DNA from: Methanobacteriota archaeon
GTDB taxonomy: Archaea; Thermoplasmatota; E2; JACPAO01; JAHWKR01
Assembly: GCA_019347805.1 (NCBI GenBank)
Contig: JAHWKR010000020.1
Span: 9,426-55,591 of the forward strand
Direction: 5' to 3'
Length of the DNA: 46,166 nt
Numbering within the stretch: position 1 is the first letter of the stretch; every line of letters begins with the position of its first letter. Made by a program: the position numbers and the translations under genes. Under the pieces are notes generated by a model. The model was not told the origin of the DNA. It worked only from the letters and a program-made list of their open reading frames with translations, and searched no databases. Below, piece after piece: positions 30,831 to 38,507 of this stretch.

Positions 30831-31142
30831 CTACCGGCTCGTGGGGCTCTGTTCTTCGATCCATTCCGGCCTGACGCGCACGAGGTGGACGTTCTGGTCT
30901 TCGTCACGCAGGTAGGTGAAGCGGTGGGCCGGTTTGTGTTGTTCCTCGACAAGGGCTTCGTTGAGTCGTTCCTGTTTCGCTTCGTCAGGGCTCCAGGTCC
31001 GGGTGGTGCGCGTCTCAAGGCAGTCCATGCACAGGTTGAGGACGTTTCCGGCCGCCTCTTCGGGAAGTTCGACCTCGGTCAGGGTGCGGACCGTCCGCTC
31101 CTCGGATTCCGCCTTGCCGCATGATTGACAGTTGACAGGCAT
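30831..31142 (-). CDS. small Cys-rich protein, paralogue 2
   Basis: A 103-residue protein starting at ATG 31142 (MPVNCQSCGKAES). It has CxxC pairs at 5-8 and 38-41 (NLCMDCLETR), a Glu/Lys/Arg-rich middle and RFTYLRDEDQNVHLVRVRPEW near the end, closely matching its neighbour downstream. Upstream on its strand GAAAACG lies about 28 bp away as a weak TATA box. The long open frame further upstream runs antisense through the malic enzyme and was rejected. The pair is probably one tandem duplication. Function unknown. Confidence 0.82.
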   Translation of the reverse strand: MPVNCQSCGKAESEERTVRTLTEVELPEEAAGNVLNLCMDCLETRTTRTWSPDEAKQERLNEALVEEQHKPAHRFTYLRDEDQNVHLVRVRPEWIEEQSPTSR

Positions 31143-31355
31143 TTCTGGGTTCACCTTGTCCACGTTTTCGTGTCCCTTGCCCTTCAAGGTTCGTTCCTCG
31201 GTCAAGAGGAGGCGCGACGCGGGCGCGACGCGATTTGACATGACAGCGGCGCTGCACGCCGCAGGACGGCACCCCGTCCGGGCGTAGGTCGTGCTCATAT
31301 CCGGCCCAGGCGACCCCGCAAACGCTTTCCCGCACGCCCACCTGCCCCAGCCGTC

Positions 31356-32630
31356 ATGACCGATATGGTCGCCACCGACCCGCCCATCCAGAAGGCCAAG
31401 GGCCGGGCCGAGGTCTCCCGTGAGGAAGCGCTCGAGTTCCATCGCCGGGCGCACGGCAAGATCCAGATCGCCTCGAAGGTGCCGATGCGCAACCAGCGCG
31501 ACCTGTCGCTCGCTTACACACCAGGCGTGGCGGAACCGTGCCGCGAGATCGCCCAGGACATGCTCAAGGTCTACGAGTACACGAACAAGGGCAACCAGGT
31601 CGCCATCGTGACGGACGGTTCCGCGGTCTTGGGTCTGGGCGACCTCGGCCCGCGCGCGGCGCTCCCGGTCATGGAAGGGAAAGCCATCCTGTTCAAGAAG
31701 TTCGCCGGCATCGACGGCATCCCGATCTGTCTCGACACGAAGGACCCGGACCGGCTCGTCGAGGCGGTCAAGCTCTTGCAACCGACCTTCGGCGGCATCA
31801 ACCTGGAGGACATCAGCGCCCCGCGCTGCTTCGCCATCGAGGAACGGTTGCGCAAGGAGATGACCATCCCGGTCTTCCATGACGACCAGCACGGCACCGC
31901 CATCATCACGCTCGCGGGTCTCCTGAACGCCTGCAAGGTGGTCGACAAGCCGCTCGAGGACCTGCATGTCGTCGTGAACGGTGCGGGCGCCGCAGGCATC
32001 GCGATCGCCAAGCTGCTCATGCATGAGGGTGTGCGCGATGTCATCCTGTGCGATTCGAAGGGCACCATCCACAGCGGCCGCACGGAGGGGATGAACAAGT
32101 GGAAGACGGAGATGGCCGAGGTGACGAACAAGGGGAACCTCGCCGGAGGACTCAAAGAAGCGGTGGTGGACCGCGACGTCTTCATCGGCGTCTCGGTGGC
32201 CGATGTCATGGATTCGTCAATGGTGCGCGCCATGGCCGACGATCCGATCGTCTTCGCCCAGGCCAATCCGGTGCCGGAGATCATGCCCGAGGTCGCCCTC
32301 GATGCGGGTGCCAAGGTCTACGCGAGCGGCCGTAGCGATTTCCCCAACCAGATCAACAACGTCATGGGGTTTCCGGGTGTCTTCCGCGGCAGCCTGGACG
32401 TCATGGCCACCGACATCACCGTCGGCATGCAGGTGGCGGCGGCGAAGGCGCTCGCGTCCCTCGTCTCCCCCGACGAACTGGGGCCGGAGTACATCGTGCC
32501 GAGCCCGCTCGACCCGCGCGTCGTCCCCACCGTCGCCATCGCCGTCGCCCAGGCGGCGGGTGACGATGGGGTGTCACGACGCCCGCTCGACCGGGACCGC
32601 ATCATCGAGATGATCACGTTCGGCAAGTGA
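31356..32630 (+). CDS. malic enzyme (NAD(P)-dependent)
   Basis: Oxidative decarboxylation of malate to pyruvate. A 424-residue protein of the short bacterial/archaeal type without a phosphotransacetylase tail. It has LAYTPGVAEPC, VTDGSAVLGLGDLG, KKFAGIDGIP, GGINLEDISAPRCF, PVFHDDQHGTA, and the Rossmann motif VVVNGAGAAGIAIAKLL. Metal and substrate residues Glu/Asp in EDIS and DDQH are present. Its cofactor choice cannot be told from the sequence. An alternative ATG lies nine bases downstream. It starts a likely two-gene unit with the zinc-ribbon protein at 32635. Confidence 0.95.
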   Translation: MTDMVATDPPIQKAKGRAEVSREEALEFHRRAHGKIQIASKVPMRNQRDLSLAYTPGVAEPCREIAQDMLKVYEYTNKGNQVAIVTDGSAVLGLGDLGPRAALPVMEGKAILFKKFAGIDGIPICLDTKDPDRLVEAVKLLQPTFGGINLEDISAPRCFAIEERLRKEMTIPVFHDDQHGTAIITLAGLLNACKVVDKPLEDLHVVVNGAGAAGIAIAKLLMHEGVRDVILCDSKGTIHSGRTEGMNKWKTEMAEVTNKGNLAGGLKEAVVDRDVFIGVSVADVMDSSMVRAMADDPIVFAQANPVPEIMPEVALDAGAKVYASGRSDFPNQINNVMGFPGVFRGSLDVMATDITVGMQVAAAKALASLVSPDELGPEYIVPSPLDPRVVPTVAIAVAQAAGDDGVSRRPLDRDRIIEMITFGK

Positions 32631-32634
32631 TGCC

Positions 32635-32892
32635 ATGTCTTGGGACAAGGCGCGTACGTTCAAGTGGCTGCTTCTCAGCGTCGCCGTGACGGTCGCGGGG
32701 ACGTTCGTGTTGTGGTGGTTCTTCGGCGGTGTCGCCTTCTTCGGTTTCCTCTTCCTGCCGTTCGTGCCGATCCTCTTCGGCGGCGGCGGGCGCGATGAAG
32801 CGGTACAGATGCAGGCCTGTCCGGAGTGCGGGTTCGAGAGCCTGGACCCGGAAGACCGCTATTGTCCGCGTGACGGGGCGCTCCTGCGCTGA
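32635..32892 (+). CDS. membrane-anchored zinc-ribbon protein
   Basis: An 85-residue protein. Two close hydrophobic segments (about 10-30 and 32-48) lead to a short zinc-ribbon-like tail, CPECGFESLDPED followed by YCPRDG, with three Cys and one further ligand. The ribbon faces one side of the membrane, probably cytosol. It starts 4 bases after the malic enzyme stop. No family was identified. Confidence 0.78.
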   Translation: MSWDKARTFKWLLLSVAVTVAGTFVLWWFFGGVAFFGFLFLPFVPILFGGGGRDEAVQMQACPECGFESLDPEDRYCPRDGALLR

Positions 32893-32923
32893 GCGCACGC
32901 AGGGCTGCCGCTGGAGAATAGGA

Positions 32924-32954
32924 GTGGCGGGGTGCCGGCGATGCCGGCCCCCAC
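32924..32954 (+). terminator. terminator of the malic enzyme unit
   Basis: GTGG-CGGGG-TGCCGGC pairs with GCCGGC-CCCCAC over a short loop, followed by CGGTTTTG. Confidence 0.5.
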
Positions 32955-33142
32955 CGGTTTTGCAGCACACGTGATCGGCCGGCGGCCAGGGGCAAAAGAT
33001 GTCCCGGTCAGCGGATGATCGGTGTTGGTGTTGGTCTGGTGGATGTATGGTCTGGTGGTGGATGGTGGTCTGGTCGTGTGCTGCGGGTTCACGAACACCG
33101 CATGGGTACTTGAGCTATCTGGTACGACAAGCCGGAATCTCT

Positions 33143-33169
33143 CCTTATAGCGTGCAACCGGTCGGTTGC
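33143..33169 (+). promoter_or_regulatory. orphan TATA box with adjacent operator-like palindrome
   Basis: CCTTATAG is followed four bases later by GCAACCG-GT-CGGTTGC, seven perfect base pairs of dyad. The dyad lies between the TATA box and the expected start near 33172, the usual place for an archaeal repressor. No gene starts there, so the product would be a long leader of gcvPA or a non-coding RNA. Confidence 0.45.
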
Positions 33170-33511
33170 GCATCCAATGAGCATTTGAACGGTTCGGCCG
33201 CGAAAAGGAGGGAAGAAGGGGAGCGGGCGGGGAGGGACGAGTACGCTTGGGAGACCTCCCCGCCGCGCTGGTCTGGAGGTATCGGTCCCCGAGGGGACAG
33301 ACGAAGATGGCGCCCGGCGGCATATGAACCACCGTGGGCGGGGACGAGCGACCGGCGGCCGTGCCGACACCGCCACCCAAGAGGCCCGTCGGCACCGTCC
33401 CCCGGCCGGCTTTTCCGCACCTTCCGCACCACGCCCCTGGGCCCGGTTCCGGACAACGCCCGCGCGCCCCTCCGCCCAAGAGGGGACGCCCTCTTTTCAG
33501 ACCCCCCACCA

Positions 33512-33519
33512 TTATATAG
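33512..33519 (+). promoter_or_regulatory. TATA box of the gcvPA operon
   Basis: ATTATATA, the clearest TATA box of this region, lies 32-39 bp before the ATG at 33551. The leader would be about 10 nt. Confidence 0.65.
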
Positions 33520-33550
33520 AGCCGCTCCGTCGGCACGGTCCGGGTCCACT

Positions 33551-34954
33551 ATGCCGGACGCCGTCCCCTCGCGCACCTTCCTCGATGACCCCTTCTCGGC
33601 CGCGACCCTTGTGCCGAACCTACGCCACACGTCGCGCATGCTCTCCGACATCGGAGCCGACTCCGTCGACGCGCTATTCGCCGACATCCCGAAGGAGGTA
33701 CAGATCGAGGGCCTGCGGCTCGCCACATCGATGTCCGAGCAGGCGGTGCTCGACCGTGTGCACGAACTCGCCGGCAAGAACCGCGGCCCGGCGGACGGCA
33801 TGCCCGTCTTCCTCGGCGCCGGGCTCAAGGAACACTACGTCCCGAGCGTGGTGCCCGCCCTGGTCGGCCGCAGCGAGTTCTACACCTCTTACACCCCCTA
33901 TCAGCCCGAAGTGTCGCAAGGCATGCTCCAGGGGCTCTTCGAGTACCAGAGCATGGTGTGCGCGCTCACCGGCATGGACGTCGCCAACATCAGTCAATAC
34001 GACTGGGCGACCGCCATCGGCGAGGCCGCGCTCCTTGCCGCCCGCGCCGGAAAGGGCACACGCTTCCTCGTCCCCGAGCACCTCACACCGGACAAGCGCA
34101 GCGTCCTGGAGAACTACACGAGCGGTGCCGGCATCACCATCGAGTCGGTGCCGTTCGACCGCGCGACCGGCACGCTCGACATCGGCGCACTGGAAACGGC
34201 CCTCGGGCCCGACGTGGTCGGTCTCTATGTCGAGACGCCGAACCTGTTCGGATTGTGGGAACCGGAGGCGCCGCGCCTGAAACAGCTTCTCACAGACCGC
34301 GACGCCGGCCTCCTCGTCGTCGGGGCCGACCCGCTTTCGCTCGCCGTCGCCGATGGCCCGGGCGCCTACGGCGCCGACATCGTCGTCGGCGAACTCGCCG
34401 GCTACGGCACCCCCATCGCCTACGGGGGACCGCTCCTCGGCCTCTTCGCGGTCAAGGAACCGCTTGTCCGCAGGATGCCCGGCCGCGTCGTCGGGCTCTC
34501 CAGGGACGACCGCGGCAACCACGCCTTTACGCTCACCTTGCAGACGCGTGAACAGCACATCCGCCGCGAGCGTGCGATGTCGAACATCTGCACCAACGAG
34601 ACGCTCCTGGCGCTCGCCGCGGCGGTCTACCTCGGCCACCTCGGGGGCATCGGCTTGACAAGGCTCGCGGAACAGAACGAGGCGCGCGCGCACGACCTGC
34701 GCCGCCGGCTCGAGGAGCTCCCCAGTGTCCGTGCCGCCTTCCCCGGCGGCCACTTCGACGAGTTCACCCTCGCCTTCGAACGTCCCTATAAGGACATCCA
34801 TGACGGACTCCTCGAACGCGGCGTCCACGGTGGTTACGATCTTTCCGGTCGTTTTGACGGCCTGGGACCGGCGGCGGTCTTCGCCACCACGGAAGTGCAC
34901 GGCGACCGTGACCACGACCGCCTCGTCGCGGCTGTTTCGGAGGTGGTCTCGTGA
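33551..34954 (+). CDS. gcvPA: glycine dehydrogenase (decarboxylating) subunit 1
   Basis: The N-terminal half-subunit of the P-protein of the glycine cleavage system. A 467-residue protein. It opens FLDDPFSAATLVPNLRHTSR and contains DIPKEVQIEGL, FLGAGLKEHYVPSVV, SYTPYQPEVSQGMLQGLFEYQ and ISQYDWATAIGEA. GRVVGLSRDD and FTLTLQTREQHIRRERAMSN follow, all standard. The overlap with the next gene suggests equal amounts of both subunits. No gcvT or gcvH lies in the window, so the rest of the system must be elsewhere. Confidence 0.96.
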   Translation: MPDAVPSRTFLDDPFSAATLVPNLRHTSRMLSDIGADSVDALFADIPKEVQIEGLRLATSMSEQAVLDRVHELAGKNRGPADGMPVFLGAGLKEHYVPSVVPALVGRSEFYTSYTPYQPEVSQGMLQGLFEYQSMVCALTGMDVANISQYDWATAIGEAALLAARAGKGTRFLVPEHLTPDKRSVLENYTSGAGITIESVPFDRATGTLDIGALETALGPDVVGLYVETPNLFGLWEPEAPRLKQLLTDRDAGLLVVGADPLSLAVADGPGAYGADIVVGELAGYGTPIAYGGPLLGLFAVKEPLVRRMPGRVVGLSRDDRGNHAFTLTLQTREQHIRRERAMSNICTNETLLALAAAVYLGHLGGIGLTRLAEQNEARAHDLRRRLEELPSVRAAFPGGHFDEFTLAFERPYKDIHDGLLERGVHGGYDLSGRFDGLGPAAVFATTEVHGDRDHDRLVAAVSEVVS

Positions 34955-36528
34955 TGGCGTCGGACCAGGTCGCCACCACGACGGAAGGGGAAGGCCACGC
35001 CGACGACCCCGTCGTCCCGGCCGAGGCGCACCAGCCCACGATCGGCGACCGCGACGACCCGCTTGCCCGGTTGCGGCTCTTCGAACCCCTCCTGCCGGTC
35101 CTGGAGGCGGGCGGCGAACACGTGCCCGTAGGACGCACGAGCGCACCCGAGGCATACCGGCGCCGCCACAGCCCGGACGTCCCGCGGCTCGCGGAACTCG
35201 AGACGGTGCGTCACTATCATCGCCTGTCGCGCACCAACTTCGGCGTCGACCAGGGCATGTATCCGCTCGGGTCGTGCACGATGAAGTACAACCCGAAGTT
35301 CGCCGAAGCGGCGGCCGCCCATCCCGGCTTCGCGCGCATCCATCCCTATCAGGACGAGCGCACCGTCCAGGGCGCCCTTGAAATGCTCTACGAGCTCCAG
35401 GAGATGCTCAAGGAGGTCGTCGGCATGGACGCGGTCACGTTGCAGCCACCGGCCGGGGCCGCGGGCGAGTTCACCGGCATCCGCATCGCGCGGCGTTTCC
35501 ATGAGGCGAACGGTGAGGGGTCGAGCCGCACCGAGGTCATCATCCCGGACACGGCGCACGGGACGAACCCCGCGACGGCCGGCATGTGCGGCTACAAGGT
35601 GGTCGAGATCCCGAGCACGCCCGAAGGCACGGTGGACCTCGACGCCCTCCGGGCCGCGGTCGGTCCGCAGACGGCGGCCATCATGCTCACCAACCCGAAC
35701 ACGCTCGGCATCTTCGAGTCGGACATCCTCGCCGTCGCCAAGGTGGCCCATCAGGCGGGGGCGCTCCTCTACTACGACGGCGCCAACCTGAACGCCATCC
35801 TCGGCCGTGCGCGGCCGGGCGACATGGGCTTCGACATCGTCCACATCAACACGCACAAGACCTTCGCCACGCCGCACGGCGGCGGGGGTCCCGGGGCGGG
35901 ACCGGTCGGTGTGCGGGCACGACTCGCGCGCTTCCTGCCGGCGCCACGTGTCGCCAAGGAAGGCGAGACCTACCGGTGGCAGACCGACGACGGCGACACC
36001 ATCGGCAAGGTGCATGGCTTCAACGGCAATTTCGGGATCCTCCTGCGCGCCTACGTCTACCTCCTGCGCTTCGGCTCGGACGGCCTGCGCGCGATCGGCG
36101 ACGTGTCGGTCCTGAACGCCAACTGGCTCAAGAACCGCATCAAGGGGCTCTTCGATGAACCGCACCGCGACCTCAGGAAACACGAGTTCGTGGTCGCCGC
36201 GCGTACGCTCAAGAAGGAGAAGGGCGTGCGCGCGATGGACATCGCCAAGCGTCTTCTCGACCATGGCTTCATGGCGCCGACCGTCTATTTCCCCACCATC
36301 GTCGGCGAGGAACTCATGGTCGAGCCGACCGAGGCGGAGCCGCTCGCCGAACTGGAACGGTTCGCCCGCGCCTTGGAGGACATCGTCAAGGAGGACCCGG
36401 AGACGGTGCGCCACGCGCCCCACACGACACCGGTGGGCCGCATCGACGAACCGTGGGCGGCACGCCGGTTGCTCCTCAACTGGCAGCATGTGCGCGCGCG
36501 ACCGGACGACGTCTTCGACGAGGCATAG
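34954..36528 (+). CDS. gcvPB: glycine dehydrogenase (decarboxylating) subunit 2, PLP-binding
   Basis: The C-terminal subunit holding the PLP cofactor. About 524 residues from ATG 34954; a GTG three bases earlier is equally open. GGAGGT lies 9 bases upstream. The PLP lysine is Lys302 in HINTHKTFATPHGG. Other family blocks are NFGVDQGMYPLGSCTMKYNP, PPAGAAGEFTGI, DTAHGTNPATAG and LTNPNTLGIFE. The N-terminus is longer than usual by some 40 residues (a polar stretch before the DDPLARLRLF region). Coupled to gcvPA by overlapping stop and start codons. Confidence 0.96.
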   Translation: MASDQVATTTEGEGHADDPVVPAEAHQPTIGDRDDPLARLRLFEPLLPVLEAGGEHVPVGRTSAPEAYRRRHSPDVPRLAELETVRHYHRLSRTNFGVDQGMYPLGSCTMKYNPKFAEAAAAHPGFARIHPYQDERTVQGALEMLYELQEMLKEVVGMDAVTLQPPAGAAGEFTGIRIARRFHEANGEGSSRTEVIIPDTAHGTNPATAGMCGYKVVEIPSTPEGTVDLDALRAAVGPQTAAIMLTNPNTLGIFESDILAVAKVAHQAGALLYYDGANLNAILGRARPGDMGFDIVHINTHKTFATPHGGGGPGAGPVGVRARLARFLPAPRVAKEGETYRWQTDDGDTIGKVHGFNGNFGILLRAYVYLLRFGSDGLRAIGDVSVLNANWLKNRIKGLFDEPHRDLRKHEFVVAARTLKKEKGVRAMDIAKRLLDHGFMAPTVYFPTIVGEELMVEPTEAEPLAELERFARALEDIVKEDPETVRHAPHTTPVGRIDEPWAARRLLLNWQHVRARPDDVFDEA

Positions 36529-36534
36529 GACGTC

Positions 36535-37737
36535 ATGGTGCTGCGACTCGGCTTCATCGTGAACCCGGTCGCCGGCATCGGAGGTCCAGCCGCGTTCAAA
36601 GGCAGCGACGAACGCGCGCTCGAGGCGGCCGACCTCGGCTATCTACCGTCGGCGCCCGAAAAGGCAGGACGTTTCCTTCGCCACTTGAAGGAGCTGCATC
36701 GGCCGATGTCGATCCGCATCTTCGCCGCACCCGGTGTCCTCGGGGCGGACGAAACGCGCGCGGCCGGATGGAAGGTCGGCACGTTGGGGGCCGACATGGG
36801 ATTGCATGACCCGTTCGCGACCGATGCGGAGCATACGCGGCAGGCGGCGGAGTCGGCCATCGGTGCCGAGATGGACCTGTTGGTCTTCGTCGGCGGCGAC
36901 GGGACGGCGCGCGATGTCGCCGCGACGGTCGGCGACGCGGTGCCCATACTCGGCGTCCCGGCAGGGGTCAAGATGTTCTCCGAGTGCTTCACCGAGACGC
37001 CCGAGGAGGCGGCACTGCTGGTGGCGGGACTGGCGCGTGGATTCCAGGAGGGCGATCGGCTCGAGACAGCCCCCGCGGAGGTGCTCGACCTCGATGAGGA
37101 GGCCTATCGGGCGGGACGGGTCGAGGTGCGGCATCACGCGTCGGCCGCCATCCCGCGTTCACCACGGATCCAATCAGCGAAATGTCCCACCTGTCCGCAG
37201 GACGGCTTGGAGGAGGCGGTCGGTGAGGTCCGTCTGCGCATGGAGGAGGCGCCGGAAGGGCTCTACCTCATCGCGTCCGGCTCGACGACAGCGGCGCTCA
37301 AATCGGTGCTCGGCATCGACGGCACCCTCATCGGTGTCGACGCGGTGACCGGGACGCGCGAAGGCGACAAGGTGCGCTGGCAGGCGGTCGCCACCGACGC
37401 CGACGCCACGGCCCTGGAACGGCTTGTTGCGGACTGGAAGGCGAAAGACGCGCCGGCGGCGCTCATCGTCTCCCCCATCGGCGGCCAAGGTTTCGTGGTC
37501 GGCCGCGGTACTGGGCAGATCACACCGAACGTCCTGCGCGCCGTCCTGCCCGACCGGCTTTGGCCGATCGCCACCATCGGCAAGCTCGGCACCCTGGAGG
37601 ACGGCATCCTGCATGTCGACACGGGGGATCCCAGACTGGACCGTGCGTTCCCGGACCACCTGCGCGTCGTCGTGGGGTTGGGGCGGGAGCGGATGATGAG
37701 GGTGCGCAAGTCGTCGCCGCTGCCGCGAACAGCTTAA
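36535..37737 (+). CDS. ATP-NAD kinase-family protein
   Basis: A 400-residue protein with the family's GGDGTARD signature (about 120-127) and a start reading LRLGFIVNPVAGIGG. GVPAGVKMFSECF follows in the second domain, and SPIGGQGFVVGRGTGQITPNVLR near the end. The family includes ATP-NAD kinases and AcoX-like proteins of uncertain function. A CPTC pair (AKCPTCPQDG) sits in the middle. It starts six bases after gcvPB, hence in the glycine dehydrogenase operon; since the cleavage system reduces NAD+, a link to NAD(P) supply is conceivable. True NAD kinase activity is unproven. Confidence 0.85.
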   Translation: MVLRLGFIVNPVAGIGGPAAFKGSDERALEAADLGYLPSAPEKAGRFLRHLKELHRPMSIRIFAAPGVLGADETRAAGWKVGTLGADMGLHDPFATDAEHTRQAAESAIGAEMDLLVFVGGDGTARDVAATVGDAVPILGVPAGVKMFSECFTETPEEAALLVAGLARGFQEGDRLETAPAEVLDLDEEAYRAGRVEVRHHASAAIPRSPRIQSAKCPTCPQDGLEEAVGEVRLRMEEAPEGLYLIASGSTTAALKSVLGIDGTLIGVDAVTGTREGDKVRWQAVATDADATALERLVADWKAKDAPAALIVSPIGGQGFVVGRGTGQITPNVLRAVLPDRLWPIATIGKLGTLEDGILHVDTGDPRLDRAFPDHLRVVVGLGRERMMRVRKSSPLPRTA

Positions 37738-37760
37738 TGGGGGCTGCCCTTGCCGGCGTG

Positions 37761-38207
37761 ATGACGGACATCGAGACGGTCGACCTCGAGCTCGTGGCGG
37801 ACGTGACCGTGGAATGTGTCGCCCGCACCGATCCGGAAGCCGCTTCGCCCGACCCCGAGCTGTCTGAGCGTGCCGTCGGCTTCGTCGTCGACAAGCCACC
37901 CGCTTTCGGCGGGACCGACCGCGGCCCGATGCCGTCCGAATATTTCGCCGCGGCCATCGCGTCGTGCAACATGATGACCGCGCGGCGCATCGCGGCCAAA
38001 CGCAAGGTCGGATACGAACAGATCAAGTGCCGCGCGCTCGTGCATCTTGAGGGCTCCGACATCGACAAGGTGGTGTTGGCGTTCGAGGTCGTATCGGATG
38101 CGGCGGTGGACGATTGGGAGACGGTGTTCCGTCTGGCCGACCGTACCTGCACGGTGTCGCGGGCCACGAAGTGCGCCATCGAACGCACGGTCCGTGTACG
38201 TTCTTGA
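37761..38207 (+). CDS. OsmC-family peroxiredoxin-like protein
   Basis: A 148-residue protein of the OsmC/Ohr fold, thiol peroxidases for organic hydroperoxides. The first redox cysteine is Cys69 in AAAIASCNMMTARRIA and the second is probably Cys130 in DRTCTVSRA. Two starts are possible: ATG 37761, with TTAATG about 27 bp upstream as TATA box, or ATG 37737, which overlaps the previous stop (TAATG). I prefer 37761. The divergent region GGTDRGPMPSEYFAAA is family-typical. Confidence 0.9.
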   Translation: MTDIETVDLELVADVTVECVARTDPEAASPDPELSERAVGFVVDKPPAFGGTDRGPMPSEYFAAAIASCNMMTARRIAAKRKVGYEQIKCRALVHLEGSDIDKVVLAFEVVSDAAVDDWETVFRLADRTCTVSRATKCAIERTVRVRS

Positions 38208-38507
38208 GCATCGGGTTGTGCAGGATGGATGCACGTACGGCTTGTGTCTTTCGGGATACCGACGGCCATTCATGCCGCATTGTGTGCGCTGTTCTCTCGC
38301 GATATCGGCGCTCGCTTCGGTCTTTCTACCAAAGAAGAGATATACCCTGACGCGGGCTTGTGTCTACAAGGCCTGGGCCGGCCCCGTGGAACCTCCATAC
38401 ACCACCACGCACTCGCGAAACGCTTCGCTTTTCGCACCACCACACACCACCACCAACACCACCACCGCACCTCCTCGGTGGCCGGCCCGCTGGCCTTTTT
38501 CTGTCGC
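38208..38507. other. gene-free gap with TATA box, CACCACC-rich element and terminator
   Basis: GATATACC at 38339-38346 is TATA-like. A run of ACCACCACGCAC and CACCACACACCACCACC lies at about 38395-38475, split by the self-complementary stretch GCGAAACGC/GCTTTTCGC. GGCC.GGCC followed by TTTTT ends at about 38500. Together this looks like a short transcription unit of about 125 nt on the plus strand without a protein. Confidence 0.45.

Larger units (their letters stand above)
32893..33550. other. 658-bp gene-free region upstream of glycine dehydrogenase
   Basis: A terminator hairpin lies at 32924-32954. A GTTGGT/GTGGTGG-rich element lies at about 33016-33081 on the plus strand. CCTTATAG at 33143-33150 is followed by the palindrome GCAACCG-GT-CGGTTGC (33154-33169). 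A hairpin GTCCCC/GGGGAC lies near 33287-33300. The true gcvPA TATA box is at 33512-33519. Open frames here have no protein-like composition. The segment may hold an additional transcript or long leader. Confidence 0.6.

Noticed and set aside
33250-33330. Glycine riboswitch before gcvPA
   Set aside because: GAGGGGACAGACGA loosely recalls part of the aptamer, but the conserved tandem core blocks are absent.
21637-38475. CACCACC-rich runs as a possible CRISPR array
   Set aside because: Repeats are short, irregular and without unique spacers of constant length. No cas gene is present.
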